The notes: generated by a model not told the origin, from the sequence alone. 64,000 nucleotides of DNA from Scylla paramamosain (GCF_035594125.1 NC_087156.1:27820497-27884496); one strand, 5' to 3'; numbered from the stretch's first letter, positions 36,775-52,290 are shown. Numbers and translations are program-made.

Positions 36775-37355
36775 GGCAATTCTGCGGCTGTAATGACTAA
36801 AGGGAAGCAGGATGTCATTGCTTAATACGCAGCAACAGAGAGATAACGTGTAGATAAGGCGTGTACTGTACTTTCACTGTCACCTGATTGACTTAATTAA
36901 TCTAACCCGTTCTGTCCAAAGCTGCCGAAGGGAATAAGGCTTAAAATAGCATGTAAGAGGTTTTTATGTGTGAAACTAGATTATTAGTAAGTGTGTTTGG
37001 ATATATTTCATCTTTTTTTTTTGTGGATTTTTGGTAACATTCACTTAAATTTTCGCTTATTTTGTTTAATTGGTTTATTTTCGGTTCTCATAGTGGTGGA
37101 TCGACAGATTTTCCATTATATTTCCGCATAATAAAGGATCTGTAGGTTAGTTAATTGGATAACATTCGGGTTTTACGACGGAAAGGCAACAAAATTTGAC
37201 GTCCTTATCACTAAAGGTGTTTATTGTACATTTCAAGGCTGTACTTCTCATATACTTTGGATATTGTACGGATAGCATGTTTAGAATTTTCAAGTACAAG
37301 GCATTAGTCATATTATGCACAAACTGAGATGCTTCATACACTCTTGATATGATTG
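36773..37355. other. AT-rich unique non-coding sequence
   Basis: No gene or repeat signal. Confidence 0.5.
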
Positions 37356-37690
37356 TCTAAATATGGAAGAGGAGGGAGAGACGGGAAAAGAAGCTGAGGA
37401 AGTAGCAGATGAAACAATCACAATAACATAACAAACAAAGCAATGACGAAAGTTTGAAAAATATACATAGTGAGATGTCTGCCTGAATATGTAGAAGGAA
37501 AAGAAGGAGGAAGAGAAGGGGGAGAATGAAGAGAAAGAGAAAAAGATGTAAGAAGAAAAAAAATTAAAAGCAGATGAGACAATCACAATAACATCACGAA
37601 CAAACCAATGACAAAAGCTAATAAATAAATAAATAAATAAATAAATAAATGAAATATAATGAGATAAGCATAACACAAACATGACACAAC
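37356..37690. repeat. diverged tandem duplication with internal (AAAT)n
   Basis: GCAGATGAAACAATCACAAT at 37405 recurs at 37570 (offset 165), continuing through ACAAAC.AA.CAATGAC.AAAG. The second copy carries an AAAT expansion at 37620-37649 before ATAATGAGAT rejoins the match. Confidence 0.85.
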
Positions 37691-38338
37691 ATTAACCCAA
37701 CCCTCCACCACCACCACCACCACCACCACCAGCACACGTCACAAGCAAGTTCGGTCTGGTCTGGTTTGGGCTGGGCTGGGCTGGGCTGGGCGTTCCCCTC
37801 TCGGCAGTAAACATTAGGGTAAGAACGTAGTATAATCAACCACTGATACACGGTCGATTCTACTCGCCGCCGCTCCATTACACACTCTCCCACCACCTTT
37901 ATCATCCTCGTGTTGCCGTGTATTTATGGTGCAGTCCGTCTGGCCGCCCCCCGCCCGCCGGACACACAATGTTTGTCAGATTCATCAAGGTTTATGGTGC
38001 CTCTTCCTCCTCTTCCTCCTCCTCCTGGCCCCTGTCCCTCTGTCCCTCCCTCCGGTAAACAAAACAATGTACATCTTTCACATCTCTGGTTATCTATGAA
38101 ACGTTTAGATTTTATTGGTATCGGCCACTTTCAAGTACATTCGCGAACCAGAATGGATTTTGCATTGCGTGTTTTTGGAGAGAATCGCATCGTACTGTGT
38201 AATGGTAAAAAGGAGAATGAAAAATGGCTATATATATACGTAATAAATGTAACGTATATTTTTGTTATTTTCTCTATTTAGGGAATAAACAACGAACAAA
38301 GAATTAAAACGATTCGAAACTATATGCAATTCTTTTTT

Positions 38339-38393
38339 TTTGTTTTGTTTTGTTTTGTTTTGCTTCTGCCTTTTGTTTTGTTTTGTTTTGCTG
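38339..38393. repeat. (GTTTT)n pentanucleotide repeat
   Basis: Two runs of GTTTT, three to four units each, split by GCTTCTGCC. Confidence 0.92.
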
Positions 38394-38620
38394 CTTTTCG
38401 CTCTGTTTTCCGTGTTGATTTATGTTTTCACGATAAATATACGCTCAAATCATTCGTCCGAGTTAAGTAATTAGAAAGCGGAGGTGATAAAATGTTCGCG
38501 TACTATTAACCAATCAACGACGCTTCATTTGCTTCTGAATCAGCGAATCAGCGACGCCGAACCGAAGGAACGCGTGGAAAAGAGACGAAAACACATACAG
38601 AAACAGAAAATAGAAGGGAT

Positions 38621-38624
<4 letters not shown>

Positions 38625-38677
<53 letters not shown>

Positions 38678-39121
38678 GACAGAGGGAGGGAGGGAGGGGA
38701 AGGATAAAGGGAGGGAAGAGGGAAAACTCACAAAAATTTATCCCTGGCCATATATTTCAGTGGGTATGACAAATAAAATAAATGGCTGGCGGTGGTGGTG
38801 GCGGCGGTAGCGGCGGTGGTGTTGGCAGTGGTAGTGGTGGTGGTGGTGTTGACTGTGATGATGGTGATGGTAGTGGCTGTGGTGGTGGTGGTAATGGTGA
38901 TACTTTTGAATGGTGAAAATTGAAGTGATGAGAACGATGTTGAAGATACTGATATTAATAATGTTAATGATGACAATGATGATGTCACAGATAATGATGG
39001 CGGATACTAACGATAACGATAATGATAACGATAATAATAATAATAATAATAATAATGACGAGAATGATAACTGTAATGAGAATAATGACAGCGAAGATGA
39101 TGATGCACTTTAGTACCTCTC

Positions 39122-39165
<44 letters not shown>
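38625..39165. repeat. (GA)n, (GGT)n, (GAT/AAT)n and (CT)n tracts
   Basis: GA 38625-38674; GGT/GGC-rich 38783-38905; GAT/AAT 38990-39055; CT 39125-39165. Confidence 0.93.
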
Positions 39166-39167
<2 letters not shown>

Positions 39168-39447
39168 ACATACAAGTGATTTTCCGCCTCGACAACTTCG
39201 GCGCGGGCAAACCAAACAGATGAATAACGCACCATTCTCAGCTGTTTGCGCGAGGGAGGGAGAGGGGAGAGAGAGGGGGAGGTAGAGTAGGGGAGAAAAG
39301 AAGGGGAGGGAGGGTGTAATAGATAATCCCTCTCCCCCATTCCCCTTCTCCCTCTCTCTCTCTCTCTCTCTCCCTCCCTCTCTCCTCCCATCTTCGACAA
39401 TAGATAGAAACTCATCACGAAAACAGTTGCGGAGATCAACCTTTTTC

Positions 39448-39510
39448 GGGGGTGTGGGTGGGTGTCGCGGGGAGGGGTGGGGGGAGACATGGGAAGCGGG
39501 GAGTGGGGAG
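39448..39510 (+). other. potential G-quadruplex tract
   Basis: Runs GGGGG, GGG, GGG, GGGG, GGGG and GGGGGG with short loops on the plus strand. Folding not shown. Confidence 0.55.
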
Positions 39511-39551
39511 CTAAAGTGTGTTATTAGAGTGAGTGTCTGGGCGGGGCGATG

Positions 39552-40146
<595 letters not shown>

Positions 40147-40221
<75 letters not shown>

Positions 40222-40280
40222 CTTAAAAAAAAAGAAAGAAAATAACTCTCTAAGAAGATAATAAGGATGAAATGTGATGT

Positions 40281-40346
<66 letters not shown>
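40147..40346. repeat. (GA)n and (CT)n inverted microsatellite pair
   Basis: GA 40147-40217, 66-bp spacer, CT 40284-40346. Confidence 0.97.
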
Positions 40347-40356
<10 letters not shown>

Positions 40357-40698
40357 CACGCCTTCATAATTAAATAAGCAGATTTCGAGGGATATCAATT
40401 AATCTTTCTGTCATATATTTAAGTTCCTCTGTGATCTGTTACTCTATCTATTGCATCCTCTCTCACTCATACACAGGAAACTATCTCCTTTTTTTCCCCA
40501 TTCATCTAAATCCACGGGTGAGATGCAGCTTATCCGCACGCTTGTCGGCAGATGTGAATGGAGGAAGAGAGGGAGGGAGAGGGAGGGAGGAGGGAGAGAG
40601 GGAGGGAGAGGGAGGGAGCGGGAGGGTCTTAGTGATCATCCCCAAAAACATATTTTATGAGTCATTAGTCGCGCGCCATTTGACCGTGACCCCCATAT

Positions 40699-40701
<3 letters not shown>

Positions 40702-40751
<50 letters not shown>

Positions 40752-40829
40752 ACATTTTTTTACCTCTTTTTCTTCACTGAGTCTTTTTTTCATCTATTTA
40801 CATGTTCATAATATCAAGCCACTTTAAAT

Positions 40830-40922
<93 letters not shown>
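40702..40922. repeat. two (CT)n arrays
   Basis: CT 40702-40749 and 40831-40922, the latter with one TTT interruption. Confidence 0.97.
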
Positions 40923-40925
<3 letters not shown>

Positions 40926-41240
40926 CATTTACACATTTTATTATCTTTTTTTTGTCCCCCACACAGACCACGACCATTCTCTTCTCCTGTCCTCCCTCGA
41001 CAATAATATCGTCCCGCCATCTGGGGCCGAGCGCCACTTTTTCTTCCAAACCATTTCCGTGACGAGGAGAGATTTGGCGCGGTTTTCATTCTCCTTCCGC
41101 AGTGAAGTTATTTACATATATTTAGCTGCGCATTTTACCACACACTCGGCTAGGGGAAGAGGGAGGAGGAGGAGGTGATGGAGGTAGAGGAGAAATCTAC
41201 ACGAGGGTCAAAATAAAAAAAAAAAAAAAAAAAAATACGA

Positions 41241-41241
<1 letters not shown>

Positions 41242-41337
<96 letters not shown>
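41242..41337. repeat. (AT)n microsatellite in the Mnx intron
   Basis: About 96 bp of perfect AT after an A20 run. It lies about 220 bp upstream of the Mnx homeobox exon. Confidence 0.98.
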
Positions 41338-41339
<2 letters not shown>

Positions 41340-41411
41340 AAAAATAGATTGTTAAATATGTGATTACTTACTCTAGTGTATGTTTTTTTCGTCAGATCTA
41401 ATTATTACCTT

Positions 41412-41415
<4 letters not shown>

Positions 41416-41504
<89 letters not shown>
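41416..41504. repeat. (AG)n microsatellite next to the Mnx splice acceptor
   Basis: 89 bp of perfect AG, ending 53 bp before the homeobox exon. The polypyrimidine tract and acceptor lie in the remaining 53 bp. Confidence 0.98.
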
Positions 41505-41505
<1 letters not shown>

Positions 41506-41557
41506 GTTCATTAGCTTACCACATATAATTCACGTTTCCCTCTCCCTCTCCCTGCAG

Positions 41558-41718
41558 GCATGGGCCAACACAGCCTCCTGGGCAAGACGCGCCGGCCCCG
41601 CACCGCCTTCACCTCCCAACAGCTGCTGGAGCTCGAGAAACACTTCCGCGAAAACAAGTACCTGTCGCGGCCCAAGCGATTTGAGGTGGCCACGAGCCTC
41701 ATGCTGACGGAGACCCAG
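41558..41718 (+). CDS. Mnx: Mnx/HB9 homeobox transcription factor, exon with homeodomain residues 1-44
   Basis: Internal exon of a motor-neuron-and-pancreas-class homeobox gene (Mnx; extra-extra in Drosophila, HB9/MNX1 in vertebrates), a nuclear DNA-binding regulator of neuronal fate. The acceptor is TCTCCCTCTCCCTGCAG at 41541-41557 and the donor CAG|GTGAGG at 41718/41719. The exon opens with two bases of a split codon, then 53 codons starting MGQHSLLGK. Homeodomain residue 1 is the Thr of [10 protein letters not shown]. The arm R2, R3, R5, then F8, L16, F20 and the stretch [19 protein letters not shown] are diagnostic of Mnx rather than Hox. The exon ends exactly after Q44, the common 44/45 intron position. 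The ATG at 41560 has no upstream UTR and the phase indicates splicing, so it is not the real start. The N-terminal exon was not found in this window. Confidence 0.95.
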
Positions 41719-41925
41719 GTGAGGAGGAGGAGGAGGAGGAGGAGGAGGAGGAGAAAGAGGAAGAGAATTGTGAAGGTTGACATCTACAAACTCGATTTAT
41801 CTTATTCAATTTCCCATTATACGTGTCCCTTATTGACGTAACTTGACTGGTGGGTCGGGTCTAGTCAGGTCACGTCTCGTCAAGCCGGTGTTTTATATCC
41901 TTCCCTTTCTTCTTCTCTCCCGCAG
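41719..41925 (+). other. Mnx intron inside the homeobox (207 bp)
   Basis: GT at 41719-41720 and AG at 41924-41925 after TTCTTCTCTCCCGCAG. The intron starts with about ten GAG/AGG triplets directly after the donor. Reading through it gives poly-Arg and then a stop at 41839-41841, so retention would remove recognition helix 3. Confidence 0.93.
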
Positions 41926-42651
41926 GTCAAAATATGGTTCCAGAATCGACGGATGAAGTGGAAACGGAGCAAGAAGGCACTGACTGACACGCGCAAGGAC
42001 GGGAGGAAGGACGGCAAGGAGAACTCAGGCGGGAAGGAAGAGCGAGGAACCGTGACAGGCGGCGGCAGTGGCGGGGGCGGGAAGGACTCCAGCACGGGGG
42101 ACGTTGGGGTGACAGCGGCTCATGACACCTCGCTGAGCGGCGGTGTGGAGTCTGAGGACGAGATTGATGTGCAGGAGGACACCGTGGGAGGCGAGGACGG
42201 CGTGAGGGGAGTGGTGGTCGGGGGCGGCAGGGGCGAGGAGGCCATGTCCCCCGGCAGTCCATCACAGCCCGCGGAATCGTCGTCCTCCGCCGCTCCGTCA
42301 CCTGACCCACGACGCTACGAGGTTATGTACGACCCTCTACCACCACACCCGCACCCTCCACACCCCGCCCTTCACGTGGTGCCGCCCCCCAGGCTCCCCC
42401 CACCGTCACATCCGCGTCAGGGGGCTCCTCCATGTTCTCGGGGCAGTACCAGCACGTGCCACTCTCCGCCGCCCTCCTCACAAAGCTGCCACCTGAAGCG
42501 GAGCACCTCTACCGCCCCTACGTGTCATGAGAGGCTCCCTCTGGCCGTGTCCCATTTCCCCTCCCATTCCCAGGGCCGCCGCTCTCGCCGCCCACCACCC
42601 ACGCGATGCTCTCTCAGCCCTTCGTCAGGCACTTTCATCACCCGCCCATAA
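41926..42651 (+). CDS. Mnx: Mnx/HB9, last exon: homeodomain residues 45-60 and C-terminal tail
   Basis: Begins in phase 0 with VKIWFQNRRMKWKRSKKA, completing the homeodomain: W48, F49, N51 and R53 are intact, and Q50 sets Antp-type DNA preference. Then come a basic Lys/Gly/Glu tail, a glycine run (42059-42082), an acidic patch ESEDEIDVQED (42148-42180) comparable to the acidic C-terminus of vertebrate MNX1, and a Ser/Pro-rich part. The open frame runs to TAA at 42649-42651, but its last 80 or so residues look like compositional noise. From 42390 the next frame gives a more protein-like end (SGGSSMFSGQYQHVPLSAAL, then LYRPYVS) closing at TGA 42528-42530. So the true stop may be 42530, after a missing base or a small intron. 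Confidence 0.9.
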   Translation, partial: VKIWFQNRRMKWKRSKKALTDTRKDGRKDGKENSGGKEERGTVTGGGSGGGGKDSSTGDVGVTAAHDTSLSGGVESEDEIDVQEDTVGGEDGVRGVVVGGGRGEEAMSPGSPSQPAESSSSAAPSPDPRRYEVMYDPLPPHPHPPHPALHVVPPPRLPPPSHPRQGAPPCSRGSTSTCHSPPPSSQSCHLKRSTSTAPTCHERLPLAVSHFPSHSQGRRSRRPPPTRCSLSPSSGTFITRP

Positions 42652-43026
42652 CACACCGCCACCACCTCTGCCGGCAGTACCACCATCACCAGTTATGCCT
42701 CGAACCCTCCCACACCAGTGCCACCCACGCACAAATAACGTAGCGGCCCTAAGGACAAGGTTATCTCGCCTCTGAAATGTTCTAACCGCGAATCAATCTG
42801 CAGCTGTACTAAGACAAGGCTACAGCTCCTCTAGAACCACTAACACGTGCTAATCATGAATCAAAGACCGTCGTGTGAGTGACAAATGTGGACGTTCTCC
42901 TCCCGCTGCAGCCTGGTGGTCAGTGCTGGAGTGACGGGCCATGGCTGAGCCAACTGTGTACGAGTATTTGTACCTTGTCGGAGTGTGAGGTGAGGTGATC
43001 GAACTCTCACAGAACTATGAACAGGG

Positions 43027-43028
<2 letters not shown>

Positions 43029-43074
<46 letters not shown>
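43029..43074. repeat. (GT)n microsatellite
   Basis: 46 bp of perfect GT. Confidence 0.97.
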
Positions 43075-43076
<2 letters not shown>

Positions 43077-43748
43077 ATGACTATCAATAAGCGATTAAGA
43101 AAAAAAATTACGCCAACTTAAACGAGTTAAAAGATTTGCAAGAAAAGTCGAGGGAAAAGTGCAATCATAAACCGGTGACGCGCGGCGGACAGGTCACGGG
43201 GAAGTGGTGGCGGTGTGGCTGACGACGCTACTGCAAACTTCCAAGGTTATTCCTAAACAGACAAAACTATAAAAAAAGTGTTTCCTAAGTGTACATAGAA
43301 AAAATAAGAAAACATTCTAATCTTTGTGTATCTCGTCTTGTGCAGCAGCTCGCCTAGATGTATAGTGTACCGCTCTCATCCCCCTCCCCCTCCCCCTTCA
43401 CTCCCTCCTGTGCATCACCCTCCTCTTCCTCATTACTTCTTCCCTCTTACTTCTCGATCCTTTTCTGCCTCCATATTTTCTTCTTTCTTTGTCTCTATTC
43501 TCCTCTTCTACATCCAGTTGGCATCCCTTTCACCCGCCGCCCCCACAGTTTCCACAGACGGGTTTCATCACTGTCCACGAGCAGACGCTTACACGACACA
43601 CATCTGCCTCTCCTCGCCAGACACACCTCCTGTCAGCTTCCCACCAAGGGCTTCGGATCTTTGGTTTTGCTTTCCTAGACAACCTGCTTGAGTTTCACAC
43701 ACGTGGCTTGGCTATTCATGAGACACCTGTTAAGCCCCGGGGACACGC

Positions 43749-43751
<3 letters not shown>

Positions 43752-43847
<96 letters not shown>

Positions 43848-43857
43848 ATACACACAC
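43752..43857. repeat. (AC)n microsatellite
   Basis: About 106 bp of AC, with ATAC interruptions in the last 15 bp. Confidence 0.97.
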
Positions 43858-44244
43858 CGGTTTCCTTGAGATTATTTCACAAGTCTACAACACAGTTTCC
43901 AGTCAGCGGCCGAGACTAAACAGCAAGTGTCATCGTGTTCCTGCCAGCCGCCCTGAGAGCACACTGTTCCTCCTGAACGTAGCATCAGCTCTGTGGCCAC
44001 ACGCATACAAAACAAACAAATTACCTGTTAGGTTAACTTAAAGTAAAATTAAAATTTCTTACGGATGAATGGTCAAATGTGGGAGAAGAGAGCCACCGCT
44101 AGGGCCGCGGCGTGCCGGTGCCCCTCAAGGCTGCCCGTCACGCCGGGTCGTGGCGGGGATCACTTTCTCCGAGTCTACGGTTATTACATCAAATTGTCTT
44201 TCTCTCTCTAATTCCTCTCATTCTCGTAATTATACATAGTGAAA

Positions 44245-44250
44245 AATAAA
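44245..44250 (+). promoter_or_regulatory. candidate poly(A) signal AATAAA
   Basis: First clear AATAAA noticed downstream of the Mnx stop on the plus strand; another is at 44375-44380. The hexamer is common in AT-rich DNA, so this is weak. Confidence 0.2.

Positions 44251-46560
<2,310 letters not shown>

Positions 46561-46651
<91 letters not shown>
46561..46651. repeat. (CT)n microsatellite
   Basis: 91 bp of perfect CT after a TGTC/TGCC tetranucleotide lead-in. Confidence 0.98.
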
Positions 46652-46655
<4 letters not shown>

Positions 46656-47104
46656 TGTGTTTGTCCAGCGAGGAATTATCCACCGCGCCATTAACTTGCA
46701 CAAATGAAGACTTTTTATATGTATTAATTTGGTCATGTCTATGCAACATTAATATTAATATGATTCATGTACTTTTTATAATGACCGATTTTGCCGGCAT
46801 AAAAACTGGAAAAACACACACACTGACTGGCTACCTTAATTAGGAGGGCGAGAGGATGGCACACTAATTTCTCAGCTCAAACAAAACTATTTTCTCGTCA
46901 TAAAAAATTCACGCCGTCTAACATTAGCTGGTGCTCGTTCATCTGTCTTTGCACTCGTTTGCCTGCCGTCGGTTGCAGCGTGATGGCGCAGCACTACCAG
47001 CACCTTATCCGTCCCACCATCACCCACAAGACTCCCGCTCTACTACCCACCACGAGAACCTTCTTGCTGCAAGCCACGATTGGATAATGAAGTAGCTGAG
47101 TTAT
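46652..47104. other. unique non-coding sequence
   Basis: No gene or repeat recognised. Confidence 0.5.
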
Positions 47105-47420
47105 AATAAATCTCTTGATGTTCTGATGGTGAAAGATTATTATTCTGTCAACCTATCCTAATCTAACTTAACTTAACAATCCAGTCATCATAAATCTCTT
47201 GATCTTTTGATGCTGAGTGAGATTATTACTCTGACAAGCTAACTTAATCTAACCTAACCTACCTAACATAGGCTAACCTAACTTAATTTAGCATAACCTA
47301 ACATAATGTAACATGACATAACCTAACTCAGCCTATCCTAACCTAACAATCGAGTGATCATAAATCTCTTGGTGTCTTGATATTTTGTGAAATCATTACT
47401 TTAACGAAGGTTTACAGTGA
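47105..47420. repeat. modular repeat with TTAGG-like (CCTAA) spacers
   Basis: A module beginning ATAAATCTCTTGAT and continuing through a TGATG..GA..ATTATTACT-like stretch occurs at about 47106, 47190 and 47360. Between modules lie degenerate CCTAA/CTTAA arrays (47150-47178 and 47233-47347). The two spacer-to-module junctions AACAATC.AGT.ATCATAAAT at 47175 and 47345 differ at only two positions. Confidence 0.8.
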
Positions 47421-47569
47421 TGTGTCCGTGACTTCACCACAGTGCAGGTCAACCATCCACGATCACTGTTGCAGGTAGGACAGCCAATCACATTAACAAT
47501 ACTAACACCATCATTTATATCATCACCAAATAACACGAGAAACAGAACCGTCATCACAGGAGAAACGTC

Positions 47570-47616
47570 ATCATCATCATCATCATCTTCAACACAACAG
47601 GAAAAACAGAATCATT

Positions 47617-47649
<33 letters not shown>

Positions 47650-47684
47650 CAACAACAGGAGAAACAATTACCAATATCATCATC

Positions 47685-47727
<43 letters not shown>
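47570..47727. repeat. (ATC)n and (CAA)n tracts
   Basis: ATC triplets at 47570-47588 and 47617-47646, CAA triplets at 47683-47727. Confidence 0.94.
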
Positions 47728-48459
47728 TCGTCTTAATAAATCTTTGACTACCAATATCAAAACCCAAAGACGCCACATACGAGCCAAAATCTCCTTCCAC
47801 ACGCCCTAAACATAAATATTGAGCGGAGACGAGATGGACAGCTTTCACACGACAAAAAATCTACCTGGACAGGATACAATGCAGGAACTAATGAAGAGAC
47901 AGCATCTCGGGCATGGGAAGGCTAAACTATCAATGATGAATCTATTTCTGCGCCTGTTACACCCCGCGCCTTAACCTTAGAGGAAGATCAACAAAGAAGA
48001 CAAACACAAAAGCAACCATGAATAAGGAAGTGGTTAAGAGACCTCGGGAATGTATTGTCAATAAACACAGGCTGTTTCATCTATATCGCTGAGTGTTACA
48101 TCTTGGGGGAAGGAGCGTCCACAAAGAAGGTTGTAAGAATATACTGTGTTCCTGTATGTGAACCAATGATGCTACCAGTGCCGCCAGCTGTGTTTGGAAG
48201 GGCACGTGTGACGCACCTCGGGCACCACTAGATGGTTACTTAGAGACCAATGACATAGTTTGGGCTTTTCCATGTTTTGTGTTTATGTATTTTTACGTTT
48301 TCATTATCAGGAATATTTCTACTTCTGGAAATAAAAAGAACGACTAATATTGTTGGACTTCTTTCTAATTAAGACTTCTTCAATTCTTCTACAAATTGAT
48401 GAACGACAAAAATCTTAACAGCAATTATAACTATTTCACTAGTGGTGATGGTGGTGATA
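47728..48459. other. unique non-coding sequence
   Basis: No gene or repeat recognised. Confidence 0.5.
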
Positions 48460-48460
48460 C

Positions 48461-48534
<74 letters not shown>

Positions 48535-48551
48535 TAATAATAATAATAATA

Positions 48552-48637
<86 letters not shown>

Positions 48638-48648
48638 CAATAATAATA

Positions 48649-48733
<85 letters not shown>

Positions 48734-48816
48734 TAATAATATTAATGATGGTGATAAAAATAATAATAATAATAAGGATAATAATAATGATAATTATTAT
48801 TATAATCATAATAATG

Positions 48817-48881
<65 letters not shown>
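48460..48881. repeat. (AAT)n island, about 420 bp
   Basis: AAT triplets with scattered GAT, AAC, AGT and frame-shifting single-base changes. The 235- and 198-codon poly-Asn/Ile frames are artefacts. Confidence 0.97.
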
Positions 48882-49372
48882 CACCACCATTTCCCATCCT
48901 CCCCACTCTCCAGCAGCACCATTAGCTCCACCGCTGCCCACCATCCCATCACCACCCATCACCATAACCAGTACTGCGTTGCAAATGACACCTCATCACT
49001 TTCCATCACCGTCCTTCATTGCCGTCACCAAGTTATCATCCCCAATCATCATCACTCACCCTCATCTCCCATCACCACCCATCACTTTCACGCTCCCTCA
49101 TAACCCCCATATCACCAATAATCACATTCTCATTAACTCTGGTCTCATTACTCTTCATCACCACCAGTGCCGCAGCAGCAACCAATATCACCACCAGCCC
49201 TTCACAACCCACCATTTCCTCATCACCAGTCACCCTCCTCGTGACCTCACTCCAACCTCAGTTATTACACCAATCTCTCTCACTTCGTCCCCCTTCATCC
49301 CCACCTGTGATTACAATCGTCTCATCACCACCTCACAGCCACACCACGTCACCACAAAGTACTCACAGTAAT
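48882..49372. other. G-poor tract built of CATCACC-like phrases
   Basis: The plus strand has very few G for about 490 bp and is dominated by ATCACC, CCCATCA and CACCAC phrases. It looks like a decayed ATC/CAC trinucleotide island. The Thr/Ser/Pro/His frames are compositional. Confidence 0.6.
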
Positions 49373-50815
<1,443 letters not shown>

Positions 50816-50856
50816 TTCCTTTCATCCATACGTACACCACAATAAATACAACAGCC

Positions 50857-50939
50857 TCCCTTCCCTTTCCTTCCCTTCCCTTCCCTTCCCTTCCCTTCTC
50901 TTCCCTTCCCTTACCCTTACCCTCCCTTCCCTTCCCTTC
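50857..50939. repeat. (CCCTT)n pentanucleotide repeat
   Basis: TTCCC units, with two CCCTTA variants near 50910-50922. Confidence 0.94.
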
Positions 50940-51163
50940 GTATCACTGTGTACTCACTGCCACACAGGCACACGCACATTCAGACGCACACACCTGTCCA
51001 CCAGTCATGCCAGTCGTTCCCATGTACAGCACACACACCGTTCCCCACCGTCCTGCGTGCTGCCGTCATGTCTGGTTAGGTAAACATGTTTCTGCAGCTT
51101 CCCCACTTGCGTGCACGATCACTGCGCGTACGTTCGAATACCTGAATACAATGAATACAATGG

Positions 51164-51165
<2 letters not shown>

Positions 51166-51253
<88 letters not shown>

Positions 51254-51332
51254 AACACTGACGTAAACACCACGCGTCTGAGTCTAATTATTGTTACTAG
51301 ATATTGCCGCACCATCGGCCGGGGAGCACCAC

Positions 51333-51388
<56 letters not shown>
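51166..51388. repeat. (GA)n and (CA)n arrays
   Basis: GA 51166-51252 and CA 51338-51388. Confidence 0.97.
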
Positions 51389-51390
<2 letters not shown>

Positions 51391-51932
51391 CTGAGACATA
51401 TGCCCTTATTGACTACTAGTTCTTTGAGCATTACCAGCGTCACTTAGAACACGTGTCCACATACATTCACGACAGGAAGTCTCTATACTGTCACTGAACT
51501 TAAAGGTTACATGAACCGTCACACGCATACCAAGGCGATTTGATCTGTGAGTAGCGTTAAGATTCTGTTTACTTTCCTGCTTGAGTAGAATCATTATATT
51601 TACTAAGCTTTATTTCACGCTACTTCAAACATGACACACAAATGCACACATACTTGGTCGCGGCTCCTAAACAACCAAACGTCTATCAAAAAAGGATAAA
51701 AACTAACAATCAGCAACACAACGCCAGCCCTCGCAGTATGAGCCGCTCTGGTCCTGTTTGCCATCCGTCATGAATACGCAGCGCTGGGGTCAAATCATGC
51801 AGCGCTTCCCTATTGATGTCCGTCAAACTGATTCATTAAGTAATTGAGAGAACAACACGATTATCGAGAAAGTTTGGCTTCGAAATAACTCGACTGCGGC
51901 GCGTATGTGATCAGGCGGCGACTCCTGTTAGC
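51389..51932. other. unique non-coding sequence
   Basis: No gene or repeat recognised. Confidence 0.5.
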
Positions 51933-52290
51933 CCGCCCATCCCGCCCATAAGAGTGGTGTTTCTGCCCATCTCGCCCATGAAAATTTGTATTTCCGCCCA
52001 TCGCGCCCATAAAAAGTGGTCTTTCTGCCTATCCCCTTCATAAAACGTGGTGTTGTGTTCTCGCCCTTCCCGCCCATAAGGTACTGGTGGTGCTGCCCAT
52101 ACCATCATAATCACTGGTGTTCCTGCTCCCTCCCAATAAGATAATAGAGTCCCCGTCCATCATGCACATCCCACCCATAAAGTACTGGTATTTTCGCCCA
52201 GCACGCCCATACTGTGATGGCATTCCCGCCCATGCCACCCATAAAGTAGAGTAATGCCCTCCCTTCCCGCCCAGCACGCTCAGAATTATG
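51933..52290. repeat. minisatellite, about 11 diverged units of about 32 bp
   Basis: Each unit carries a doubled CGCCCAT (CGCCCATC.CGCCCATAA) followed by a TGGTGTTTC-like end; for example units begin at 51933, 51964 and 51995. Units 6-8 are the most diverged. The minus strand reads in frame as repeats of G-R-x-G-R and M-G-G-M-G over part of its length, but no start, splice or domain supports a protein. Confidence 0.85.

Larger units (their letters stand above)
42652..44250 (+). other. probable Mnx 3' UTR and downstream flank
   Basis: No further coding motif follows the Mnx stop. The region holds GT at 43029-43074, a C-rich patch at 43378-43420 and AC at 43752-43857. The extent of the transcript is not known. 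Confidence 0.4.

Noticed and set aside
41560..41841. Unspliced Mnx frame reading into a poly-Arg tail
   Set aside because: A consensus donor at 41718/41719 and the homeodomain continuation at 41926 show the poly-Arg part is intron.
44106..44154. GC-rich inverted repeat (CGGCGTG and CACGCCG)
   Set aside because: Only seven paired bases in GC-rich DNA with poor interior pairing.
48369..49103. Long poly-Asn and poly-Ile frames on both strands
   Set aside because: Direct translation of the AAT island and its CATCACC flank.
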